Below, in pieces: positions 13,621 to 24,852 of a stretch of DNA of 64,000 nucleotides (the first letter of the stretch is position 1; each line of letters opens with the position of its first letter). The position numbers and the translations under genes are program-made. The DNA lies in NCBI GenBank assembly GCA_003342895.1, contig PTFA01000005.1:474561-538560 (forward strand). Direction: 5' to 3'. Source of the stretch: Casuarius casuarius. Its lineage: Eukaryota > Chordata > Aves > Casuariiformes > Casuariidae. The notes beneath the pieces are model-generated. The model was not told the DNA's origin. It worked only from the letters and a program-made list of their open reading frames with translations, and searched no databases.

Positions 13621-16274
13621 AGTATCTCAACATTAAAGAGGAAGGAAATGGAGAGGACATGATTTTAACTTCATTGTGTGGGGTACATGCAAGGAAAAGA
13701 TGGTTTAAGTCAGCACAAGAATAGGTGAAATGATGCTGAGAAACAGAGCTTTTCATGTCTAAAACTATTCATTTTTTTCAGCCTTCTCTGAAGAGTGAAA
13801 GGAGGTGATAGCAACTCTACAGTTACTGTAACTGCTTCTTCCCACCCAAACCAAATAGGAGACAATTTTTGCTTAGGTCTTTCCTATACCTGAAAATCCA
13901 TTCAGATCAGAGTGAGGATTTAAAGTAGAATAGCTGTTGCTGAGCAGTAACATGCACAGACAAAACCTGGAGTGGACGTTGGAAGCAGGGCCAGATAGAA
14001 CAGGAAGGAGGGCTGCACGTCTGCTCTGAAGGCCACATAGCGTGGTCCACTCTGTGCCACTAAAGGCAAAGCAAAAGGTGGATACGAGATTATCACCCAA
14101 CGGCCATCCAGCCCCAGAGGACAAACGAATTATTTGAGGAGATGACAATCTTCTCATTGTATCAGAAAGAGAAAGTATCTCCACCAAAAACTGACCACAG
14201 AGCACAGCCAGCTATCTTGTGTCCTGCACAACAAGCCCTGAAGCACTGACTCACACAGCAAGACCACCACAGTGTATCTGCTATTTCCTTCTCATACCTT
14301 CCAGTAAAACAGCGAGTCACTTGTTTAGCGCTTTAGTTCAGTTCTGTCAAAAGAAAGCATGTCTGAAGAGTCCAAATGCTTCCTCTTTGTCAAATAATTG
14401 GTTAACCCTCATTGATTAGTGGAAGGAACCCACTACTGATTCATAATACTAACCATTCACCATCTTCCAATTCACTTTATCAAGCATGAAACTCAGACAC
14501 ACAAAAGGCATGCTGGATCCCATTTCTAAGCCTAAACTATTTGGAAGATATTCTCTGCCACCTATTTCTCTCTCTAATGTATTATCTAGTGCAAATGTCT
14601 CAAGACTAGAGCTTCCTGATTGTGCTTAGAAGCCCTTCCTTGTATTCAGAACCAGTTTTCTCCTCCTTCAGCTCAGCTTATTATTTCTATCACCCAATTC
14701 CCTTGGCTCTCTTGGTGTATGTATCCTTTAGGTACAAGTGAACATCAGATACATTAGATATACTGAGGTCTCTTCAGCTTTCCTTACAATAGGATCATCC
14801 TTCCACTGTTGTTATTGTTGACACTCTATGACGTCCTCACAATTTTAAAATCTTTTTAGCATTAAGGTGTTGAGAAACAAGCACATTGCAAACATGGTTA
14901 CAAAAAAAAGGCAGGAGTTACCACCAGTCTTACTACGTTTTATGATATCACACTCCTATACATGCTGCCAATAGCCTTCCTTTGCATTAACATACATTTA
15001 AGAAAAAACGTCACGCGCTCTTTTGAAGTACTGGTCTGCTTTACTGTTCCAAAACATTCAAAACAAGGTGCCCAGCCCACAACAAACAGAACCTATTGGA
15101 TTCATAATTTATTTTTTTTTTAGGTAATAAATACTAGGTTCATTTTGATTCTCTAAATTGGTGGTATACTTAGATCATATTTTCAAAGCATCTTCAAGAA
15201 CTGAGGTTTTAAGTAAAATACTCGGTACTGAGATTTTGGCCATGAGTCACAAGACGTGACACACTTGTTCTCACAACTCAACTGTTTCCAGTGAGTAGCT
15301 CTGTTTGGGATTATTTACATCCAGTTATGACAGCATACACTTTTCAACTTGAATTTCTTTATCTATAAGTTTAATCTCTCTAGGCTCTTGTCCCATCGAG
15401 TAGTACTCCTTTAGCATTTTTAACATCCAAGAATTTAATTAGTACACTGCTTATTTCCGTCTCTGGATCATCAGTGAATTTAAGACAGAATCTAACACTG
15501 ATACCTATGGCACGCTGATACATATCCTCTCACACTGTAATGCAGTTTACAATTACAGGCTTACCCAGAGTGGGAACAGAAGACCTGGGTTTTTTGGTTA
15601 TTGCTTTTACAGCTAAATTCATTTATCAGTGTAAATGAAGCAACATTACTGAGACAAATCAAATGTGTTACAATAATGAAGTACTAGGCATCATCTGCTT
15701 TGAGTAACAGTACTTAATACAATGTCATACTAACCCTGCTTCACTTAAACTTCTCAACCAAAAGGAAGCTTCACGAAGCATGAAACTAAAGGAAAGGCTA
15801 AAAGTCATGTTATTTCCCATCTAAAGAATTACTTTAGTGTATGTATCTCCACGCTACTAATCAGCATTAAGTCTCATTTTAAATCCATTATGAAAGACTT
15901 TGCTTGTGTACTGAATGCACTGGAGAAAGCAGCTGGCAGAGGAGAGCAAGTTACTAGAAGACGGGGCTCATGCAGGATTTTCTGGAAGCACATAAAGTGT
16001 CTGGAACCTGTCCACAAACACCACCCTGCGCGCTTTGCATACCGTGTGCTGTGGCTGCAGGACCGTAGTTGAGCAGTCCCTTTTCCTTTCCTTCTCCACC
16101 GCCTCTCTTTCTCCCTGCTTCCCTTGCGAGCACAGCTCTGTCCACCACCAGAAGATCTAGTCTTAATTTGCTTTTTACTTGCCGAGAAGACTCCAGAGGG
16201 ACACATGAATCTCTACATGCTGTTAGCATTTCTGTAGCAGAAATGGGACCCCTTACATTTGTCTAAAGCACAAC
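13621..16274. other. Intronic, no gene recognised
   Basis: AT-rich DNA with short open frames that overlap on both strands (13873-14205, 15874-16229) and show no familiar motif. No clear repeat was identified. Confidence 0.55.
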
Positions 16275-16690
16275 AGAAAAATATAGCCGTCACGCTGGGT
16301 CAAACCAAAGGTCCATCTAGCCCAATATCCTGCTTCAGATGGCAACCAGCAGCGAATGCTTAGAGAGTGTGTAAAAATGGGGCAAGCATACCATAAGGCT
16401 TCCCCCCTACCAGCTTCCAACAAGCTATGGCTTAAGACTTCCTGTGCCAAAGATTGTATCTTTGTGTTTAATTGCCCTCGATGAACTTCTCTTCCATGAA
16501 TTTGTTTAATTGCTTTTTGAACCTATCTAGACTTCTGGCATCCACAACATCCTGTGGCAATGAATTCCAGTTTAATTATGTCTTGTATGAAAAAATACTT
16601 CCCTTTTGTGTAGGAAATTACTTCCTTTAAAAAAAATCTACCACTAGGTAGGACTACAAGTTCCAGTAAAATATCGCTGGGGCTTTAGAA
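16275..16690 (-). mobile_element. CR1 LINE 3' end, reverse orientation
   Basis: The + strand reads CACGCTGGGTCAAACCAAAGGTCCATCTAGCCCAATATCCTG (16290-16331), the reverse complement of the old sauropsid CR1 3' end. Further in are CTTCTCTTCCATGAATTTGTTTAATTGCTTTTTGAACC (16485-16522), CATCCTGTGGCAATGAATTCCAGTTTAATTATG (16546-16578) and AAATACTTCCCTTTTGTGT (16593-16611). All are in the expected order for a minus-strand copy and are well enough preserved to be unambiguous. Confidence 0.9.
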
Positions 16691-18640
16691 GAAATCACTG
16701 CATTCAGTTATCCTCTCTGGCCTTCTACAGAAGGTTACTGCCCAGAGTATTAGATGAGGCTGCTGGTGGAAAAGGTGAAATGCTACATGGTGGTGTCCTA
16801 CATGAGTTGAGAGCTTGCAGTAATAATGAAAAAACAGGTTGTGCCTACACTCCTGCACTGTTGTACACGCTTGCAGAATCCAAGGTTACAGGACATGATT
16901 TGCTCCCTGCTAGTCTGCAGGATATGGCCTATGTTCCAAAAGTTGTCAAAGTTACACTTTTATAACTTAGGCCATATCACATTGAAACCTCTTCTTACTC
17001 TCCCCTCCTTTCCCAATGATCCAAACCAAATAGCACAGTCTTTCTACACATTGGGTTTTTTTAATACAGGGCATATTTGGCAAACTGTGCCCTCTTTCCA
17101 AAAGTAAATGCAAGGAAAAACAGAAGTTATCAAGGCTGAGAACCATCTCTGCAATGAACCAAAGTGATGATGGTCTTTGCAGAACCAAGAGGAGTAGGCA
17201 GAGTCACCAACAGTTCCTTCTTATTGCTAGGCAGGACATTAAAAGGGTTGAGTCAAATTCCCTATCCCTAACCTCCTAATCCGCAATAGTACTTGAACTG
17301 GTGCATTGAACACTATAAATAGGTCTCTACTTAATTCAGCTGAACACCATTTAGCTTAACCCAACAGGAATGCAAATGGCTACATTGCAAAATTGCACAC
17401 ACATTGCTGGATTCATAGATGTGCTGCTCCCATCAGCACTTCCAGGGGCATATCTCACAGCTCCTGTGTGTACCTGCAGCTCTTCCAAGATTATTTTCCT
17501 CTAAACTGGCAGAATTTGTTGTTTTTCTGGGGACACAAGACAAATCTGGGGAGGTGCTAGAGGGCTTTAAGCACTCAGGTGCTTTAGCCTGTATCATTAT
17601 TGCAAAGTCAGAGGGTTAGTAGCCTCAATGAATGCAATGCTTTCACTGGAGCTTTCAGCTTCAGGTAACCTCCTTACCTTGTGCCAAAGTGCTACGAAGA
17701 TCGTCAGAGATACTGGGGCAGGGGGCGTAGGAGAGAAGGGTAAGAGCAATGCTCAAGTGAGATTAAATCCTACCCTGAAGAAATAGTTGGAGCTGACAGC
17801 TGGCAATTACTGCCTTACAAGTGCTTCAGAACACTCCTCTTCACAAGTAGCCTCCCATTTTATTTATTTTTCTTAATATTCACTGCCAATGGGCCACAAG
17901 AGCAAAAGCCAGAACCAGACTCTGTTTGGATGGATGACAGTAATCTGATAACTAAAATAAGAACAAAACTTAGCATTATTTTCTCATGAACTCAGACCCT
18001 TCTTTTTCATCAACTGAATGCAGAAGTACACTCAAAACCTATTTTATTTATTTATAAATGTTGCTGTGTTCTCTATTCCTGGCAACTGGTGCTCATGACA
18101 TAGTGGCCTGGGACATGCTGGAACGAGGCTCTGGGTCACCTTGTAAGTGGTAGCAGCAGCTGCCTCCTGGATCAAGCGTTTATTAACCAGCAGCTCAGGA
18201 GTGCTCTAAATTAAGTTCTCTGCTCCAGTCCCACAGGGGGGGGAAGGGAGAAAATACTCTGCCACTGCCACCACTGAATCTCTATTCGTTTCCAGCAGGA
18301 CACAACAAAATTTCCCCTACTACTCACTTCTAATAATTGTTACCGAGCTAAGCCACTCAAGCCCAGGTTTCCTTCAGGAGCCCTCCTGACTGCACAGTAC
18401 CACTCTGCTTGTATTCCAGCTGCCACGATTTGCCACAAAACCGCCACAGAGCAAATCAAGCTGTTGGTGGGCTGTCCTCACTTTTATTCTTTTGGTGGTG
18501 GCATTTGGCTTTTTGCACAGTGCACAGCGCCTGCCCTTGGACTGCATCCATGCTGCCTCTGAAATGCCAGTGCAACGCCGGAGCCAGCAATGCCATCCTG
18601 ATAAAGCCCAACAGCAGAGGGTCGGGGACCGAGGGTACGC
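16691..18640. other. Intronic, no gene recognised
   Basis: Mixed-composition DNA. An octamer ATGCAAAT occurs at about 17370. Nothing else stands out. Confidence 0.5.
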
Positions 18641-19290
18641 TGGGTCCAATATCTGTTGCTCGCGAGAGGAGACTGTATAAATAGCTGGCATGCACATACT
18701 CCGGAGGAGCAGCAGGGGAGGGTGGGAGGGGAATTTGAAGTGTTGGGCCCCAGCTGTGAACTCCTCTTGTTTTTGTTTTAGGGTAATTAATGTTCCCGTG
18801 AATAGAGCCAGGCCATGGGCTCCTGTTTCTGTAGCTTTCAATGCTATCGGTCGCCCTTGTTGGACTGGGCTGGGAGCGGCGGGGGGAGGTTTGTATTTCC
18901 TGCCATCCCGATTAAATGAGGTAATGTGAGCGCGCGGGGCTGGAGGCAAGGCAGGGATGGATGGACGGGGAGGCGGGCGGCGGGAACCATCCTGAAGCCC
19001 CTTGCTGAGAAACACCGGCACCGCGCCGCCTGCCCCTTCCGACTTCTGCATACTTATTAATTTTGCTGCCTGCAAGACCAGGAGACCACCTTAGCCCAGT
19101 CCCACCGCCCCTCTTTCTTCTTCTCCTCTCTCCCACCCCAAACTCCCCGCGCGCCTGAATTAGATACATTCCCCCTGCGCTCCCAGACGTCTCCATCCCC
19201 TCGTCCCTTGACAGAGCAATCATTTATCAAGTTGTTTCACGGGTTGTCGGGGAGGGGGGCCCCGGGGGACGGGGGTTTGTTTCGTCCCTT
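18640..19290. promoter_or_regulatory. GC-rich, non-repetitive candidate regulatory region
   Basis: The stretch differs sharply from its flanks: it is GC-rich with a clear excess of CpG (18840-19280). A consensus TATA-like TATAAATA lies at 18676-18683 on the + strand, and AT-rich homeodomain-like islands are embedded at 18783 (GGTAATTAATG), 18911 (GATTAAATGAGG) and 19051 (ACTTATTAATTTTG). No repeat family is recognisable. The 233-codon minus-strand frame across it (18374-19075) has no familiar domain and is probably a consequence of base composition. It could be an intronic enhancer or an alternative promoter. Confidence 0.35.
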
Positions 19291-19925
19291 TGTTGCAGCT
19301 CCACAGGACCGTCCAGCTTAGTCTCCAGCCAACTGCTGAGAGTTGCCGGAGTCCAGGAGCAAATGTTAAAGGGGCTGCCTTTCATCTGCGTGCTGATCCT
19401 GCTGCCTTTTCATTTTATTCTTCCAGCTTCTGGGATGTTACTAACTTGCACGCCCCCACACCCAGCCTGCTATCATTCTGCGTGCATGTTTTTGAGGTAG
19501 CAGAAGTTGGTTTTCCATGTGCTTGTCTCTTCTCCCCCCCCCAGTTTCCCTCGTCACTGGCCTGTTCAGGCTCTGTGAGTTAGATTTACCAGCAGCCCTT
19601 TTCTCATCCCTGAATGAAAGATACCGTAAACCAAATTTAGTTAACAGCAAGCCCTGCTCATGCAGCTCATCTCTTCCCTGCACACACTTTGGTGTATTGC
19701 AGGGTTTTTTCCTCTCTCTGTGCTTGAGAAACTGCATAACTTTATAGAATGTATTACCACCAAAATACATTAAGATTTTAAGGAAAAAAGAATAGAGACT
19801 TTTGGCAAAAGAACTAAGTAGCCCTGCTAAAGAAACAAGAAATGTTTTGCATGTTCTTGTGCCTTAAACATTCTCATGTCTCACACACAGAGGACTGGAA
19901 GGCAGATGATCAGGACTGCCCTGCA

Positions 19926-19995
19926 AGCTGCCCGAGATCACACAGGAAGTTTGTGGCAGGTCACTTAACCCCTCTGCGCTTCCGTTCTTCACCTG
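19926..19995. repeat. Two MIR pieces in opposite orientation, abutting
   Basis: 19926-19959 reads AGCTGCCCGAGATCACACAGG and onward, a reverse-strand MIR core; 19960-19995 switches without a gap to TCACTTAACCCCTCTGCGC and onward, the forward-strand MIR core. The two halves are near inverted complements of the same element segment. Confidence 0.55.
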
Positions 19996-19999
19996 AGGA

Positions 20000-22900
20000 A
20001 GGAGAAGGCTGCCCAGCTCTCAGACATCCTGCCTGACTATACTCATTAACCTCACGTTAATGCCCTTAGGATCCTTAGGTGGAAGGAAACATGGAAATAC
20101 AAAGTGCATTGAAAACAGGGATATCCCCTGAAACAAAGTTCCCAGTAACCTGCTTGGGAACAGCTGAATAACAAGAGGATAGCCCCATAAACCGTCAATC
20201 CAAATGAGCCATTTCCTTCATTTACCAAGATACATATAAAGTACATGCAAATTATATGGCTGCATACATTTGTTTTTTGACAACTAGCTATAGTTATAGT
20301 CAGTTTTCTAGCAAACTGCCAAGATTGTCCTCTTTGAGTTTGAGCATCTCCCAGTTATAATTTACTGTACTTTTTAAATGATGCACAGAACTTCAAGGCC
20401 AAAAAAAGAAAAAAAAAATCCAAATCCTTACTCCTTTAGCTGCTAAGTAGCCACTGTAAATTCCACACATTTTACAGAAGGGAGGGCAGGAACTGCCCGT
20501 AATCTGATGTATTCCTCTCACCACCTTGCCTCCATAACTCTTCCTTGTGGAGGAGAGCTGGATTCATTTGCTTCCCAAGTCAATCAGCAGAGTTCATGAG
20601 TCAGCCAAGGGAATGCTGAAAAGCAAGAGGGTACGCTCCTGCCCCCAGGAACTGATTACGCTGCCGCTTAATTGTTCCCAGACTCTATTACCCTGGAGAG
20701 ACTGCGCAGCACCAGCCAGCTTGCCGAGAATATCCATTCCATGCAGTCTACCTCATCAGACATACAGAAATTTGCATTTTTTCAAACCACAGAGCTGTTG
20801 AGACTACAATAGTTAGGTTATTAAAAGAAAGTTAGGTCCAAGAGATGCCTATCAGAAAAATCATCTGTCTTCTGAATCCGAGTTGCATATTCTTTAACCT
20901 TGAAGCTGCTGGTAATCACAGAGCCAGACAGCCAACTGATACCAGGACAGTTCAAATCTGCAACCAGTGTGATACTCTGATATCACTGATCCAGATAATT
21001 CCTTCTGTTCTCATTCTCTACCAATTCCAGATAAGCATTCAGGCTACTATTTACCTCCCTTTCCCTCCTTCCCCATTACTCTTTTCCTCACCCAAAAGAT
21101 GACACCCAAAGCTTCATTTCACTCTTAACTCATTGCTAACCAGAGTACTTTGGGTTTTACACTGCCATACTGCCCTACTTATTACTTCTTTCTTACTACT
21201 TACTTCTTTCATATCATCTATGCAGACTGTTGACCCTCCATAACAACATTTCGGTGATAGAAGGAAATGCCACATTTAGGACTACAGAAACAACCTAAGT
21301 TCTGTCCCATCATTCAAACACTTTCTAATAGCTATTAAATGAGTGATCACCTACTTCTCTATTACACTTCATTCAGTACACGGGAGAGAGTGACCGGGAA
21401 GTAAAGACAGCTGTTCAATATTGATTTTTATCCTTCTCATTCTTTATGTATCCCTATGTCTAATGCACTGCATAGCTTCCAAGCCCTGCCACCAAATAAG
21501 ATGCTATTAATCACTTCACAGACTTTTTTCTCTGGTGATCCTCCACATAGCATCTCAATCAAATGAAGATGAATTCTCTTTTCAACCACTTTACAAGTTC
21601 ATGATTTTTAATCCTATTTGACAAACGAGAAATTGAAAAAGAACACGACCAATCCTTGCAAAATCTGCCACTTAATTCACACTTCCAGTGACTGCACCTC
21701 TGCACCTCAACTTTTAAGATGTCCCCCCCTCAAAAAAAAAAAAATCCCACAAACACACTTGGCATTTTTATGGCAGCATTCAAAACACTACAGAATTTAA
21801 ACAGTGTTCCCAGGACTACAAGAGCATGGGTAGGTAGTGATATATCTCAAATGCAGGGAAAGCAAGAAAAAAAGACAGGTACCTTGACCAAAGCTGCTCA
21901 GAGAGCCTGTGGCAGAGGTAGGCTTGTTCGTGCAGAGCTCGACCTATTGTTACCAATTTCAACTTTAGCAGCAAGCTCTCAGCACTTTCTAAAGATATAC
22001 CTTAACAATACAGCTAAAGATGGCTTCTGGGCTTTTAGTCCTGAACCCAAAACACCACGCTATCTGGCATACACACCCCCCTGTCACTTCAGATTTTTAA
22101 CACATTTAACCAGGTTAACTTTTCACTGACTGCCACCCGCTGCCACTCTTCAGCTGGCATTGACACCAGCTCATTCAGCCAGCAAAAACCATGGATCACC
22201 ACAGCTTGGGCCAGGGGCCCATGCACACCATGCCACGGGGAAGGGGACAGGCTGTGCTCTCCACAGTGTGGACACCGTGACTCATGGGGCCACATGTGAC
22301 ACCAAGCAGGACCCTGTCTTGGTCTCCCTCAGCTCACTCAACACCTCCACAAACCACCGTGTTGCCACAGCCGAGGGACAGTGCGTGTCCCCAGCTCCTC
22401 TGGAGGCGAGCGCTGCCACTAAACACACGCAGTAGGAANAACAACCTCAAGAGCAGAAAGACAGGCGAATGAAGGTTGCTGGCGAGAAATCTGGCAGAAG
22501 CGACTGCCCAGAAGACGACAATCTAGGTCTCTGCAACAGATGAGTGCAACACGCAACTGAGCATGCAACTCTGCATCAGCCCGTTTCTGGCAACAAAGCC
22601 CTCCCTTCCTCCTCTATCCCTATGTCAAAGTGCACTGCCTCTGGCAATTATTTTGGTGCTTCTTTGCAAGGCAGACCAGTGAAATTATTCCAGTTCAGCT
22701 TCTGAAGCCTGGATCATTCCCCCCACCACACACACACTTCATAAGCATAGCCCCACAAAGTTGTACTAGCGCGCAAAAAGCAGTTGTAAACTCTTGGCCT
22801 AGAAGCAGGAGTAAAAGAGGGGAGAGGCAAGGACCTCAGACCTGCTTTGCCATGGGATAGAGGAGAAACACGGCTCTACACCCTCACCTTATCAAAGAGC

Positions 22901-24780
22901 CCCTTCTTTCCCCGTAGCAGCCCCTGTCTCATTTCCTGCCCACCTTCAAACTTCAGTAAATGAGGTGAGAATCGTATAGCTAACAGCTTCATTCAGTGCT
23001 CAGCCCTGATTTATACTCTCAGCACCATCTGTCCTACAAACTGAACGCTGTCATTCTCCCCTAGAAAAAGCATGTGACCCTGTAATTAAAAACGATCATC
23101 ATCTGCAGGTACAAGGCAATGGATTAAAGGTTGCACAGACAACTGTAAATCTATAGTTTCCTGTCAAGTAATTGAATTTGTAATCATTTAGCATCAGTTA
23201 ACACAGAAAACAATAATGTGCAATAAACCCCTCGCTACCATGCCACAGCAGTGTTTTGAAACAGACACCTTCTCTACCACTGCTACCACTTGAGCTCAAG
23301 TACAAATTACATTAGCAGGCAAGGAGAGCGTATTCTCCTTTGAAGCAGTCCCTATAGCACTGAACACTGGAAAGCATACAGGAACAGCCCCATTTTATGG
23401 GCTGCCTTGCTAAGTGCAAGTAGCGAAGAGGTTCCCCCCCAGTCCCCAGAGCTAACAGTTGGCCCTTCGGTTTGTTGCATTATGGTTACAGGTTTGGTTT
23501 TCATGGTTACATTATTGCTTGCACTTGTCAGGATAAAAGCTTGGGATTATGTTTCTAGCTGGTGACATTTTCCTTGTTTATAACAACAATGAAGGCAAAG
23601 TATTATGAATCTTAATTAGGCATGATGACTTTTCCATTATTAAAATATTAGTGTCAAAGTGAGGCTTGAGTTAGGTGTCATCTGAGCAGGTGCATGCGGT
23701 TCCTCTCCATCATCTATGGTGAGAGAGGAAGACCTCCAGAATGATTCAATCCAGTCCAAAACAGGCTCCTCTCACCTCTCAAATATCTATTCCTTTCCAC
23801 AGACCATGATGAGAATCTGCATGACCAGTCTGACATCAGGGTCCACATTCAGCACCAAATTATTCTTGCCCCTTTTCTGATCCCCACCACTTATTTCAAC
23901 TCGCACACCATGGTATAGCCAGCACAGCTATTTGCAGGACCATTCCATGAACCTGCTCATAAAGCTGATCTGGGTGAAAAATAACTGGAGGGAAGGGGAG
24001 CTGAGTAGCTTTTATCCCCTAGCCTGATGAGCTCCCTGACCTATCTCAGTGTGGCCCCACAAACACTTGTGCTGGCACACCTGAGAAGGTGCTGCTAGGG
24101 ATATAGGGACTATTTCAGCTAATAGTGCTATCAGAAAAATACACATGGAACCAGAAGCTAGACTAGTCACCAAGGTGCTGGGCATGTAAACTTAGATGAA
24201 AGGAGCTTGGTCTTAAAAACCAAAGACAGAATTCTTGGGCCATCCTTTCTTACCTAAAAAAGTAACCCCACCTCAAACAACAACAACAAACCAAGAGACA
24301 CCCCCCCCCTCCCTCCCCCCACAAGACAAAAAACACAAAACCCCACACTTTCCTGTCTGGCAAGGCAACAGCTGCTATTTTTTGTGTTCCTTACCCACAG
24401 GTCCCATTTCAAGTGCTTGTATAATGACTCCTGAAATGAGGTATCAGAGCACAGGCACCAACCGCCCTCAAAGACAAACTGTTCCCTGCAGAATGAGAAA
24501 AAACTGGCATTTTCCCACTGCCCCTTATTACCAGTCCCAATCTGAGTAGAGTTTCAAAAAAACCAGGAAAAGGTGTATTCTTGCCTCAGAACTAAACACC
24601 CTTCTTTCTATCACCCTTCCTGCCCAATCCAGTATTTCAGCAAATTGTTTCAGACTACACAGTGCTAAATGTTATCTTAAAACAATTCTCATGACAATCT
24701 GCTCTGTGTTTTGGGAGGCAGGAAAAGAACAGAGGAAAGCATTATGCATCTTCAAAACCATGATCTATTGCTGGTAACAG
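20000..24780. other. Intronic, no gene recognised
   Basis: No exon was recognised. A cluster of overlapping open frames at 22089-22470 is GC-rich and uninformative; N at 22439. An A-run lies at about 21733-21744. A non-repetitive candidate element at 23455-23690 is described separately. Confidence 0.5.
23455..23690. promoter_or_regulatory. Candidate conserved non-coding element
   Basis: Moderately AT-rich, repeat-free DNA with several transcription-factor-like words close together: GGTTACA and GGTTTGG repeats (23485-23512), TTGTTTATAACAACAAT (forkhead/SOX-like, 23574-23590), and TTAATTAGGC (homeodomain, 23612-23621). Its texture resembles vertebrate developmental enhancers. Conservation cannot be measured here. 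Confidence 0.25.
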
Positions 24781-24781
24781 T

Positions 24782-24852
24782 CTTGCTGCAAGCAGGAGGG
24801 TGGACTAGGGACCTCCAGAGGTCCCTTTTGACCACACATTTCTGTGATCCGA
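24782..24852 (+). mobile_element. CR1 LINE 3' tip, avian type
   Basis: AGGAGGGTGGACTAGGGACC, then TCCAGAGGTCCCTTTTGACC, then TTTCTGTGATCC. This closely follows the last bases of bird CR1 elements ('ggactagatgatctccagaggtcccttccaacc...attctgtgattc') and ends in the typical 8-base terminal unit. It is severely 5'-truncated and younger-looking than the other CR1 copies in the window. Confidence 0.8.

Noticed and set aside
18374..19075. 233-codon minus-strand open frame
   Set aside because: No recognisable domain, internal composition follows GC-rich DNA, and other frames on both strands are also open. It was kept only as context for the regulatory candidate.
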